From Massilia sp. METH4 (lineage in GTDB: Bacteria > Pseudomonadota > Gammaproteobacteria > Burkholderiales > Burkholderiaceae_D): a stretch of DNA of 64,000 nt. Below are positions 30,435-38,394 of the stretch, piece after piece. The position numbers were made by a program, and so were the translations under genes. The first letter of the stretch is position 1, and each line of letters opens with the position of its first letter. The notes below the pieces were generated by a model, which was given only the letters and a program-made list of their open reading frames with translations, was not told the origin of the DNA and ran no database searches. The DNA is taken from positions 2,914,001 through 2,978,000 of the forward strand of contig NZ_CP146614.1 in NCBI RefSeq assembly GCF_037094685.1. The letters run 5' to 3'.

Positions 30435-30494
30435 AATCCGGTCGTAGGTGTCTGAATGTCGTTGTTTTAACCACACGAACACGCAAAAATTCAT

Positions 30495-30512
30495 ATTGCA
30501 ATCGATTGCAAT
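30495..30512. promoter_or_regulatory. LacI-type operator O2, perfect palindrome
   Basis: ATTGCAATCGATTGCAAT is a perfect 18-bp palindrome matching the LacI/GalR consensus. Its right half overlaps the -35 box of the receptor promoter, so bound repressor would block RNA polymerase directly. Confidence 0.9.
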
Positions 30513-30534
30513 GCAAGCGAAAAGTGCTGATAAT
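30506..30534 (+). promoter_or_regulatory. Promoter of the sucrose operon
   Basis: -35 TTGCAA (30506-30511), 17-bp spacer, -10 GATAAT (30529-30534), about 66 nt before the TonB receptor ATG. The -35 box lies inside operator O2. Confidence 0.75.
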
Positions 30535-30599
30535 CTGATCACCAAACAGCGCTGGCGCGGCAGTGCGCCGGCGCGATCGATAAAACATTGGAGGAGACT

Positions 30600-32885
30600 A
30601 TGACTTTCCCTTGCACCCGCATGGGGGCGGCGGTATCGCTCGCCCTGTTGCAGATGAGCGGCGCCCTGGCCCAGGAAGCGCCCGCCGCGGCGGCGCCGGC
30701 CGACGACGCCCTGCAGATGAACCGCGTGGTCGTGACCGGCACGGCCGCCGGCACGTCGAAAATGAAATCGAGCGTCTCGGTCAGCACGCTGGAGGCGGAT
30801 ACGATCGCGCAGGCCGTGCCCACCAGCGCCGCAGACGTGCTGCGCTCCGTGCCCGGCGTGCGTTCAGAATCCTCCGGCGGCGAAGGCAACGCCAACATGA
30901 CCGTGCGCGGCGTGCCCATCTCCGCGGGCGGTTCGCGCTATGTGCAGATGCAGGAGGACGGCCTGCCAGTATTGCAGTCGGGCGACTTCAACTTCGCCAC
31001 GCCGGACGCTTTCGTGCGCATCGACGGGAGCCTGTCCCACCTCGAGGTGGTGCGCGGTGGTTCCGCCTCCACGCTCGCGACCAACGCGCCGGGCGGCATC
31101 ATCAACTTCATCGGCAAGACGGGCGAGCAGGAGGGCGGCAGCATCGGCCTCACGCAGGGCGTGGACCACCGTTCCTCCCGCATCGATGCCGACTACGGCG
31201 GCGCGCTCGGCAAGCGCACCCGCTTCTTCGTCGGCGGATTCTACCGCATCGGTGAAGGTGTGCGCGAAACGGCGCTCACCAGCGAGCAGGGCGGCCAGCT
31301 GCGCGCCAACATCACGCACGAATTCGATCGCGGCTACCTGCGCCTGTCCGTCAAGCACCTGGACGACCGCACGCCCACGGCGCTGCCGGTACCGACGCGC
31401 GTCGTCAACGGCAAGGTCGAAGCCATCGACGGCATCGACCCGCGCACGGCCAGCTTCTACTCGCCTTACTGGGTGCCGGATGTCACGCTCGACAAGGCCA
31501 ACCGCCGCGTGGCGCACGACGTCAACGACGGCATGCGCGTGCGCAGCGATACCGTCGGCCTGGAAGGCCAGTTCGACCTCGGCAACGGCTGGACGCTGAC
31601 CGAGCGCCTGCGCAAGTCGAACAACAGCGGCCGCTTCATCGGTGTCTTCGCGGGCAACAGCGGCACGGAAGGCGAGTACGTGTTCGCCACCGGACCGCAG
31701 GCCGGCCAGGCCTACCGCGGCCGGGCCTTCGCCGCCGTGGTATTCAATACCTCGATCGACGATGCCGATTCGGTGATGAGCGACACCAAGCTGGCGCGCA
31801 CCTTCCAGCTGGCCGACGGCCGCCGCCTGACGGCCACCGGCGGCGTCTACGTCGCCAACCAGGACCTGGGCCTGACGTGGAACTTCAACGAGTACCTGAT
31901 GCAGGCGACCGGTGACAGGCCGGCCTTGCTGCAAACTGCCAGCGCCACCCCGGGCCTGGTAGGCCCGGCCTTCGGTGCCTGCTGCTCGCGCGCCGTGGAC
32001 GTGCAGTACCGCTACCGCTCGCCGTACGTCAACCTGGGCTACGAGGCGGGGCCGCTGAACGTGGATGCCAGCGTGCGCCACGACCGGCAAAGCGCCGGCG
32101 GCTCGGCCAACATCGCCACCGGCGCGCTGCGCTACGATCCGGCCACCGCGCAGCGGGTCGACTATGACCTCAGCCGAAACTCGTATTCGGTGGGGGCGAA
32201 CTACCGGCTCTCCAGCGGCCTGGCCGTGTTTGCGCGCAGCAGCGAAGGCGTGGCCTTCAATGCCGACCGCATCCTGTTCGGCGCCCCGCTCGACGGCAGC
32301 GCGCCCATCAGCATCAACACGGTGCGCCAGCTCGAGGGCGGCGTGAAGTGGCGCAGCGGGCCGCTGAGCGCCTTCGTCACGGCCTTCCATGCGAAAACGC
32401 GCGAGACCAACTACGAAGTCACCACGCAGACTAGCACGGCCAACAGCTATGACGCCAAGGGCGTGGAGATCGAGGCGGCCTGGCGCAACGGCGGCTTCCA
32501 GGTCAACGGCGGCCTCACCTTGACTGATGCCGAGATCAGCGCCGCCGCGCCGGGTTCCGAAGCGCTGGTGGGCAATACGCCGCGGCGCCAGGCGCGCGCC
32601 GTGTACCAGCTGGCCGCCAGCTACGACTTCGGCCCCGCCAAGGTGGGCGCCAGCATGGTGGGCACCGGCCGCTCGTGGGCGGACGACGCGAACACCATCG
32701 AGCTGCCGGCCTACCGCACCGTCAGCGCCTTCGTGAACTACCGCATCAACGAACGCATCATGCTGGCGCTGTCGGCCAACAACCTGTTCAACGAGACCGG
32801 TTTCACCGAAGCCGAAAGCGACGGCCACGCCGCGCGGTCGGTCAGCGGCCGCTCCATCAAGGCCAGCGTGCGCTACTCGTTCTGA
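30600..32885 (+). CDS. suxA: TonB-dependent receptor for sucrose (SuxA-like)
   Basis: This outer-membrane active importer is presumed to take up sucrose or related glycosides. The 761-residue product has a signal peptide (MTFPCTRMGAAVSLALLQMSGALAQ), a plug domain (VVVTGTAAGTSK ... AADVLRSVPGVRSESSGGEG ... VRGVPISAGGSRYVQMQEDGLPV) and a barrel ending VRYSF with terminal Phe. ATG 30600 is used because GGAGGAG is 4 nt upstream. Substrate is inferred from the co-directional amylosucrase, fructokinase and sucrose-type symporter, and from the identical gene set of the Xanthomonas sux locus. Confidence 0.9.
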   Translation: MTFPCTRMGAAVSLALLQMSGALAQEAPAAAAPADDALQMNRVVVTGTAAGTSKMKSSVSVSTLEADTIAQAVPTSAADVLRSVPGVRSESSGGEGNANMTVRGVPISAGGSRYVQMQEDGLPVLQSGDFNFATPDAFVRIDGSLSHLEVVRGGSASTLATNAPGGIINFIGKTGEQEGGSIGLTQGVDHRSSRIDADYGGALGKRTRFFVGGFYRIGEGVRETALTSEQGGQLRANITHEFDRGYLRLSVKHLDDRTPTALPVPTRVVNGKVEAIDGIDPRTASFYSPYWVPDVTLDKANRRVAHDVNDGMRVRSDTVGLEGQFDLGNGWTLTERLRKSNNSGRFIGVFAGNSGTEGEYVFATGPQAGQAYRGRAFAAVVFNTSIDDADSVMSDTKLARTFQLADGRRLTATGGVYVANQDLGLTWNFNEYLMQATGDRPALLQTASATPGLVGPAFGACCSRAVDVQYRYRSPYVNLGYEAGPLNVDASVRHDRQSAGGSANIATGALRYDPATAQRVDYDLSRNSYSVGANYRLSSGLAVFARSSEGVAFNADRILFGAPLDGSAPISINTVRQLEGGVKWRSGPLSAFVTAFHAKTRETNYEVTTQTSTANSYDAKGVEIEAAWRNGGFQVNGGLTLTDAEISAAAPGSEALVGNTPRRQARAVYQLAASYDFGPAKVGASMVGTGRSWADDANTIELPAYRTVSAFVNYRINERIMLALSANNLFNETGFTEAESDGHAARSVSGRSIKASVRYSF

Positions 32886-32899
32886 GCGTCACCGACCCA

Positions 32900-32923
32900 G
32901 CCGGCGCCCGCCACGGCGCCGGC
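32900..32923 (+). terminator. Intercistronic hairpin after the receptor gene
   Basis: GCCGGCGCC / GGCGCCGGC with a 6-nt loop, followed by ATTTTAC. The T tract is weak, so it may only attenuate transcription or protect the receptor mRNA 3' end and let the downstream genes be made at a lower level. Confidence 0.55.
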
Positions 32924-32940
32924 ATTTTACTTGGCATTCC

Positions 32941-34764
32941 ATGACCGACTTTCCCTCTCCCGAGCCGCTGCTGGCGGCGCTTCCTTCGTCGCTGCGTGCC
33001 GCCGCGGCGCGCCGCTACGCCGAGCACGGGCCGCTGCTGTACGGGCGCCTCGCTGCCGTGTATGGCGAACAACCCGGCTTCGAGCAATGGTACGCGGCAC
33101 TGCTGGCGACGATCGGCAGCCTGATGGCCGTCCGGCCCGCCGGCCTGCTGGCGCAGGATGTGCGGCGCGCCGCCGAGCCGGACTGGTTCCTGCGCCAGGA
33201 CATGCTGGGCTACTGCGCCTACGCGTCGCGCTTCGGCGGCGACCTTCCCGGCATCGCCGGGCGCATCGAGCACCTGCGCACGCTGGGCGTCACCTACCTG
33301 CACCTGCTGCCATTCCTGCGCGCCCGCGCCGGCGAGAACGACGGCGGCTTCGCCGTGTCCAGCTTCGACGAAGTCGATCCCGCCCTCGGCAGCATGGCCG
33401 ACCTGGAAGCGCTGTGCGGGCAGCTGCGCGAGGCGGGCATCAGCCTGTGCGCCGACTTCGTGCTGAACCACGTGGCGGACGACCATGCCTGGGCGCGCGG
33501 CGCCATGGCCGGCGATGCGCGGCTGCGCCGCTTCTTCCACGTGTTCCCGGACCGCGCGATGCCGGAGCGCTACGAGCGCACGCTGGGCCAGGTCTTCCCG
33601 GCCGCCGCGCCGGGCAATTTCACCCACGTGCCGGCCATGGAAGGCTGGGTATGGACCACGTTCTACCCGTTCCAGTGGGACCTGAACTACGCCAACCCCG
33701 AAGTGCTCGGCGAAATCGCCGCGGCCCTGCTGCGGCTGGCGAACCGGGGCGTGGAAGTGTTCCGCCTCGATTCCACGGCGTTCCTGTGGAAGCGCGAGGG
33801 CACGCCCTGCATGAACCAGCCGGAGGTGCACGCGCTGCTCCAGGCGCTGCGCGCCATCGTGGCGATCGCCGCGCCGGGCGTGCTGCTGAAGGCCGAAGCC
33901 ATCGTGCCCACCCGCGAGCTGCCGGCCTACCTGGGTGGCCCCGGCACGCCGGAATGCCACCTGGCCTACCACAGCACCCTGATGGCCGCCGGCTGGGCCG
34001 CGCTGGCCGAGCAGGATACGGGCCTGCTGCGCGCCGTGATCGAAGGCACGCCAGCGGCGCCACCCGGCGCCAGCTGGCTGACCTATGTGCGCTGCCACGA
34101 CGATATCGGCTGGAAGATCCTGCTGGATGAAGCGCAGGGCGATACCGGCCGGCTCGCTGCCGTGGCGCGCTTCTTCCATGGCGAAGGCGGCAGCTATGCC
34201 GCCGGCGTGCCGTTCCAGTCGGGCCTTGCCACCAACGGCATGGCCGCGGCATTGACGGGCTTTGAAACGGCCGAAGGGCCGCGAGCGCGCGAGCTGGCCC
34301 TGCGCCGCCTGCTGCTGGTGCATGGGGTGGCGCTCGCGTTCGGCGGCATGCCCGTGCTGTACATGGGCGACGAGCTGGGCATGGGCAACGACCACGGCTA
34401 CCGCGACGATCCGCAGCGCGCGCACGACACGCGCTGGGTACAGCGCCCGGTGTTCGACGAGGAGGGGCTGGCCCGGCGCGACGATCCGGACAGCTGGGCA
34501 GGGCAGGTGTTCCGCGCCCTGCGCGCCCTCGTGAGCGAGCGGCGCGGCTGCCCCGCGCTCGCCGCCGACGTGCCGCGCGCCGTCCTGCCCACGGCGGACG
34601 ATGCCCTGCTGGCGCTGGCACGAGGCGACCATTTCCTGGCATTGTTCAATTTCTCGGAGCGCACGCTGGCCGTTTCGCTGACGGCGCTGGGTGCCGGCGC
34701 CTGGCCCGGCCACGGTGACGTAATCGAGCTGGCTCCGTGGGCCATGCTCTGGCTGCGCCGCTAA
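32941..34764 (+). CDS. suxB: Amylosucrase (GH13 subfamily 4)
   Basis: Amylosucrase splits sucrose, transferring glucose to an alpha-1,4-glucan and releasing fructose. The 607-residue protein has no signal peptide, so it acts in the cytoplasm. GH13 motifs: DFVLNHVADDH (region I), EVFRLDSTAFLWKREGT (nucleophile Asp), LLKAEAIVPTRELPAYLGG (acid/base Glu) and YVRCHDDIGWKI (transition-state Asp). The last two are close to Neisseria polysaccharea amylosucrase and differ from sucrose phosphorylase. An N-terminal helical domain precedes the barrel, as in that enzyme (636 residues). The fructose product is handled by the next gene. Confidence 0.92.
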   Translation: MTDFPSPEPLLAALPSSLRAAAARRYAEHGPLLYGRLAAVYGEQPGFEQWYAALLATIGSLMAVRPAGLLAQDVRRAAEPDWFLRQDMLGYCAYASRFGGDLPGIAGRIEHLRTLGVTYLHLLPFLRARAGENDGGFAVSSFDEVDPALGSMADLEALCGQLREAGISLCADFVLNHVADDHAWARGAMAGDARLRRFFHVFPDRAMPERYERTLGQVFPAAAPGNFTHVPAMEGWVWTTFYPFQWDLNYANPEVLGEIAAALLRLANRGVEVFRLDSTAFLWKREGTPCMNQPEVHALLQALRAIVAIAAPGVLLKAEAIVPTRELPAYLGGPGTPECHLAYHSTLMAAGWAALAEQDTGLLRAVIEGTPAAPPGASWLTYVRCHDDIGWKILLDEAQGDTGRLAAVARFFHGEGGSYAAGVPFQSGLATNGMAAALTGFETAEGPRARELALRRLLLVHGVALAFGGMPVLYMGDELGMGNDHGYRDDPQRAHDTRWVQRPVFDEEGLARRDDPDSWAGQVFRALRALVSERRGCPALAADVPRAVLPTADDALLALARGDHFLALFNFSERTLAVSLTALGAGAWPGHGDVIELAPWAMLWLRR

Positions 34765-34794
34765 AAGACCGCTCCACGACAGGAAAGACTATCC

Positions 34795-35751
34795 ATGACA
34801 CGAGACATGCAGGCCATCGCCGTCTTCGGCGAAGCGCTGGTCGACGATTTCGGCACCACCCAGGTTGTCGGCGGTGCGCCCTTCAACGTGGCGCGCCACC
34901 TTGCCGGCTTCGGCGTGCCCGCGCTGATGATCACCCGCATCGGCGCCGATGCGAACGGCGCGGCGGTGCGCGCGCAATTTTCCCGCTTCGGCATGCTTGA
35001 AGCGGGCCTGCAAACCGATCCCCGGCGCCCGACCGGCCGGGTGGTGGTCGAGCAGGATGAACACGGCCACCGTTTCGACATCCTGCCCGACCAGGCCTAC
35101 GACCACATCGATGCCGACGAGGCACTGGCCGCGCTGGCGGCGCCGGGGATGGCCGCACCGGGCATGCTGTACTTCGGCACGCTGGCCCAACGCGGCGACG
35201 TATCGCGCGCCGCCCTCGGCAGCATGATCGCGGCGGCCGCCGCGCCACGCTATCTCGACCTGAACCTGCGCGACGGGCAGGTGCCGGCGCGGCACGTGCT
35301 CGAGGCGATCGGCCAGGCGCATATCCTGAAGGTCAATGAAGAGGAATTGCAGTGGGTACACGCGGCGCGCGGCCTGCCCCGCCCGGCGGGCGAGGACGTG
35401 CTCGACGCGGCGGCGGCAGCGGCAGCCAACGCCCTGATCGACGCGTTCGGCCTGCGCGGCATGATCGTCACCCTGGGACCGCGTGGCGCGCTGTGGCTGG
35501 GTGCGGACGGCACGCGGCTGCACGCCGCGGCACCGGATGCCATCGAGATCGTGGACACGGTGGGGGCGGGCGACGCCTTCTCCGCCGTATTCCTGCTGGG
35601 CGACCGGCTAGGCTGGCCACTGGACACGACGCTGGAGCGGGCCAACGCGTTCGCGGCGGCGATCTGCGGGGTGCGCGGCGCGGTGCCGCCCGACCCGGCC
35701 TTCCATGCCGGCTGGCTGGCCCGCTGGCAGGCCCGCTGTCGGGCCTACTGA
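34795..35751 (+). CDS. Fructokinase, PfkB family
   Basis: The 318-residue cytoplasmic kinase has the N-terminal sugar-binding glycines (VVGGAPFNVARHLAGFG) and the C-terminal PfkB signature DTVGAGDAFSAVFL with the catalytic Asp. Fructose as substrate is inferred from position right after amylosucrase, which releases fructose in the cytoplasm. The start at 34795 lies 30 nt after the amylosucrase stop. No PTS components are present, so phosphorylation by this enzyme would be the entry into glycolysis. Confidence 0.92.
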   Translation: MTRDMQAIAVFGEALVDDFGTTQVVGGAPFNVARHLAGFGVPALMITRIGADANGAAVRAQFSRFGMLEAGLQTDPRRPTGRVVVEQDEHGHRFDILPDQAYDHIDADEALAALAAPGMAAPGMLYFGTLAQRGDVSRAALGSMIAAAAAPRYLDLNLRDGQVPARHVLEAIGQAHILKVNEEELQWVHAARGLPRPAGEDVLDAAAAAAANALIDAFGLRGMIVTLGPRGALWLGADGTRLHAAAPDAIEIVDTVGAGDAFSAVFLLGDRLGWPLDTTLERANAFAAAICGVRGAVPPDPAFHAGWLARWQARCRAY

Positions 35752-35793
35752 TTCCCCGCGAACGACGACAATAACGATAACGGAGACCTTGCG

Positions 35794-37134
35794 ATGAATC
35801 ATCAACCTCACCTGTCGTTCCGGCAGGTCGTCAACATGAACGTGGGATTCTTCGGCATCCAGTTCAGCTTCGGGCTGCAGCAGAGCAGCATGAGCCCGAT
35901 CTACAAATACCTGGGCGCCGACGAGGCGACCTTGCCGCTGCTGTGGCTGGCCGGCCCCGTCACCGGCCTGCTCGTGCAGCCGCTGGTGGGCGCCATGAGC
36001 GACCGCACCGTCACGCGCTGGGGGCGGCGCACGCCATATTTCCTGGTGGGGGCGATCCTGTGCAGCCTCGGCTTGTTGTTCATGCCGTTCAGCCCCACGC
36101 TGTGGATGGCCGCGAGCCTGCTATGGATCCTCGACGCCGCCAACAACGTCACGATGGAGCCTTACCGCGCGTTCGTCAGCGACCGGCTGGCGCCGCGCCA
36201 GCATTCGCTCGGCTTCCTCACGCAGAGCGCCTTCACGGGACTGGGGCAGACACTGGCCTACCTGACACCGTCGCTGCTGGTATTCATGGGCATGGACAAG
36301 GACGCGACCAACGGCAGCCATATCCCGCAGGTGGTGGTGGCCGCCTTCATGATCGGCGCGGTCATGTCGATCACCAGCGTGCTGTGGTCGATCCGTACCA
36401 CGCCCGAGCTGCCGCTGGACGCGGCGCAGCTGGAACACATGAAGGCGCACCGGCCCGGCCTGCGTGCGATGCTCGCCGACATCGCCGCGGCGGTGCGCGA
36501 GATGCCGCAGACGATGCGCCAGCTGGCGCTCGTCAAGCTGTTCCAGTGGTACGCGATGTTCTGCTACTGGCAATACATCATGCTGGCGCTGGCGCAGTCG
36601 ATCTACGGCACCACCGACCCGGCCAGCGAAGGCTTCCGCGATGCCGGCCTGCTCAACGGCCAGGTGGGCGCGTTCTACAACTTCATTGCCTTCCTGGCCG
36701 CGTTCGCGCTGGTGCCGTTCACGCGGCGCTACGGGCCCAAGCGCATGCATGCGCTCTGCGTGGCCCTGGCCGGCGCGTGCATGCTGTGCATCCCGCTGAT
36801 CCGCGAACCGGCGCTGCTGTTCATCCCGATGGTCGGCATCGGCCTGGCATGGGCCAGCATGATGGGCAACCCCTACGTGATGCTGGCCGGCTGCATCCCG
36901 CCCGAGCGCAACGGCGTGTACATGGGCATCTTCAATATGTTCATCGTGATCCCGATGATCATCCAGATCTTTACGCTGCCACTGTTCTACCAGGCGGGCC
37001 TGGGCGGGAATCCGGAGAACGTGATCCGGCTGGCCGGGGTGCTGATGCTGTGCGCGGCGGTGGCGGTGCTGAGGGTGAAGCTGCGGCCGGGCGGGGCGGG
37101 CGCGGGAGCGATCCCGGCGCCGGCCCCGCACTGA
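35794..37134 (+). CDS. suxC: MFS/GPH-type sucrose (glycoside) symporter (SuxC-like)
   Basis: The 446-residue inner-membrane protein has about 12 helices and the GPH/SUC-type signature MSDRTVTRWGRRTPYFLVGA (about residues 66-85) plus LDAANNVTMEPYRAFVSDRL, resembling plant and bacterial sucrose:H+ symporters. It is the last gene of the sucrose operon, ends 8 nt before the convergent pilC stop, and carries a C-terminal tail rich in Ala, Gly and Pro. It would bring periplasmic sucrose, delivered by the TonB receptor, to the cytoplasmic amylosucrase. Confidence 0.9.
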   Translation: MNHQPHLSFRQVVNMNVGFFGIQFSFGLQQSSMSPIYKYLGADEATLPLLWLAGPVTGLLVQPLVGAMSDRTVTRWGRRTPYFLVGAILCSLGLLFMPFSPTLWMAASLLWILDAANNVTMEPYRAFVSDRLAPRQHSLGFLTQSAFTGLGQTLAYLTPSLLVFMGMDKDATNGSHIPQVVVAAFMIGAVMSITSVLWSIRTTPELPLDAAQLEHMKAHRPGLRAMLADIAAAVREMPQTMRQLALVKLFQWYAMFCYWQYIMLALAQSIYGTTDPASEGFRDAGLLNGQVGAFYNFIAFLAAFALVPFTRRYGPKRMHALCVALAGACMLCIPLIREPALLFIPMVGIGLAWASMMGNPYVMLAGCIPPERNGVYMGIFNMFIVIPMIIQIFTLPLFYQAGLGGNPENVIRLAGVLMLCAAVAVLRVKLRPGGAGAGAIPAPAPH

Positions 37135-37141
37135 CGAGGGA

Positions 37142-38371
37142 TCAGACGACGGAGCCCAGCTTGAAGATCGGCAAATACATGGCCACCACCAGCCCGCCGA
37201 TCAGCACGCCGAGGATCACCATGATCGCCGGCTCCATCAGCGACGACAGCGAAGCGACCGCCTCGTCCACTTCCTGCTCGTAGAAGTCGGCCACCTTGCC
37301 CAGCATGCCGTCCAGCGCGCCGGATTCCTCGCCGATGGCGACCATCTGCGTGACCATATTGGGGAACACTTCCACGTTCTGCATCGCCACCGTCAGGCTC
37401 ACGCCGGTGGACACGTCCTTCTGGATCGTGCGCGTGGCATCGATATAGACGGCGTTGCCGGAGGCACCGCCGACCGAGTCGAGCGCTTCGACGAGCGGCA
37501 CGCCGGCCGCGAACATCGTCGCCAGCGTGCGGGTCCAGCGCGCGATCGTTGCCTTGCGGACCACATCGCCGAACACGGGCACCTTCAACAGCAGCCGGTC
37601 CATGGCCTGCTGCATCGGCGGCGAGCGCCGCCACGCCTGGAAGAAGAAATAGATGCCGGCGAACAGGCCGCCGAAGATCACGTACCACCAGTTCACGAAG
37701 AATTCCGACATCGCCATCACGAACAGCGTGGGCGCCGGCAGGTCGGCACCGAAGCTGGTGAACACTTCCTTGAACGCGGGTACCACCCAGATCATGATCA
37801 CGGCCGTGACGATGAAGGCCACCGCCAGGATGGCGATCGGGTAGGTGAGGGCGGACTTGATCTTGGCCTTCATGGCCAGCGTCTTTTCCTTGTACAGGGC
37901 CAGGCGCGTGAGCAGGTCTTCCAGGATGCCGGCCTGTTCGCCGGCGCCCACCAGGTTGCAGAACAGCGGGTCGAAGTACAGCGGGAACTTGCGGAACGCG
38001 CCATTCAGGCTGGTGCCCGTTTCGATGTCGGCGCGCAGGTCCATCACCAGCTTCGAGACCGACGGGTTGGCGTGGCCCTTGCCCACGATATCGAACGATT
38101 GCAGCAGGGGCACGCCGGCCTTCATCATCGTCGCCAGCTGGCGGGTGAAGAGGGTGATGTCCTTGTCCGTGACCTTCTTGCCGGAGCGGTACACCTTCTT
38201 CTTCACCTTGGTGACCATGATGCCCTGGCGGCGCAGGGTCACGTTCACCACGGCTTCGCCGCCGGCGCGCAATTCGCCGCGCACGGTCTTGCCCGTCTTG
38301 TCCTTGCCTTCCCAGGCGAAGATCGATTCCTTGACCTGGTTATCCCTGGTCCTGTTCGGCGCGTATGCCAT
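37142..38371 (-). CDS. pilC: Type IV pilus inner-membrane platform protein PilC
   Basis: PilC is the membrane platform that couples the PilB and PilT motors to pilin assembly. The 409-residue protein has two T2SSF domains (about residues 70-195 and 275-395), with GVPLLQSFDIVGKGHANP and GVPLVEALDSVGGASGN as matching repeats, and membrane helices near residues 175, 220 and 380. The N-terminus FAWEGKDKTGKTVRGEL is typical. The start at 38371 lies 24 nt after pilB, so the two form an operon. The gene after it on this strand should be pilD but is 8 kb away. Confidence 0.97.
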   Translation of the reverse strand: MAYAPNRTRDNQVKESIFAWEGKDKTGKTVRGELRAGGEAVVNVTLRRQGIMVTKVKKKVYRSGKKVTDKDITLFTRQLATMMKAGVPLLQSFDIVGKGHANPSVSKLVMDLRADIETGTSLNGAFRKFPLYFDPLFCNLVGAGEQAGILEDLLTRLALYKEKTLAMKAKIKSALTYPIAILAVAFIVTAVIMIWVVPAFKEVFTSFGADLPAPTLFVMAMSEFFVNWWYVIFGGLFAGIYFFFQAWRRSPPMQQAMDRLLLKVPVFGDVVRKATIARWTRTLATMFAAGVPLVEALDSVGGASGNAVYIDATRTIQKDVSTGVSLTVAMQNVEVFPNMVTQMVAIGEESGALDGMLGKVADFYEQEVDEAVASLSSLMEPAIMVILGVLIGGLVVAMYLPIFKLGSVV

Positions 38372-38394
38372 CGCTATCCGTCCCGTCGTATGTT

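Noticed and set aside
32941..34764. Sucrose phosphorylase, trehalose synthase or oligo-1,6-glucosidase
   Set aside because: The KAEAIV and HDDIGW regions, the N-terminal helical domain and the size fit amylosucrase better.
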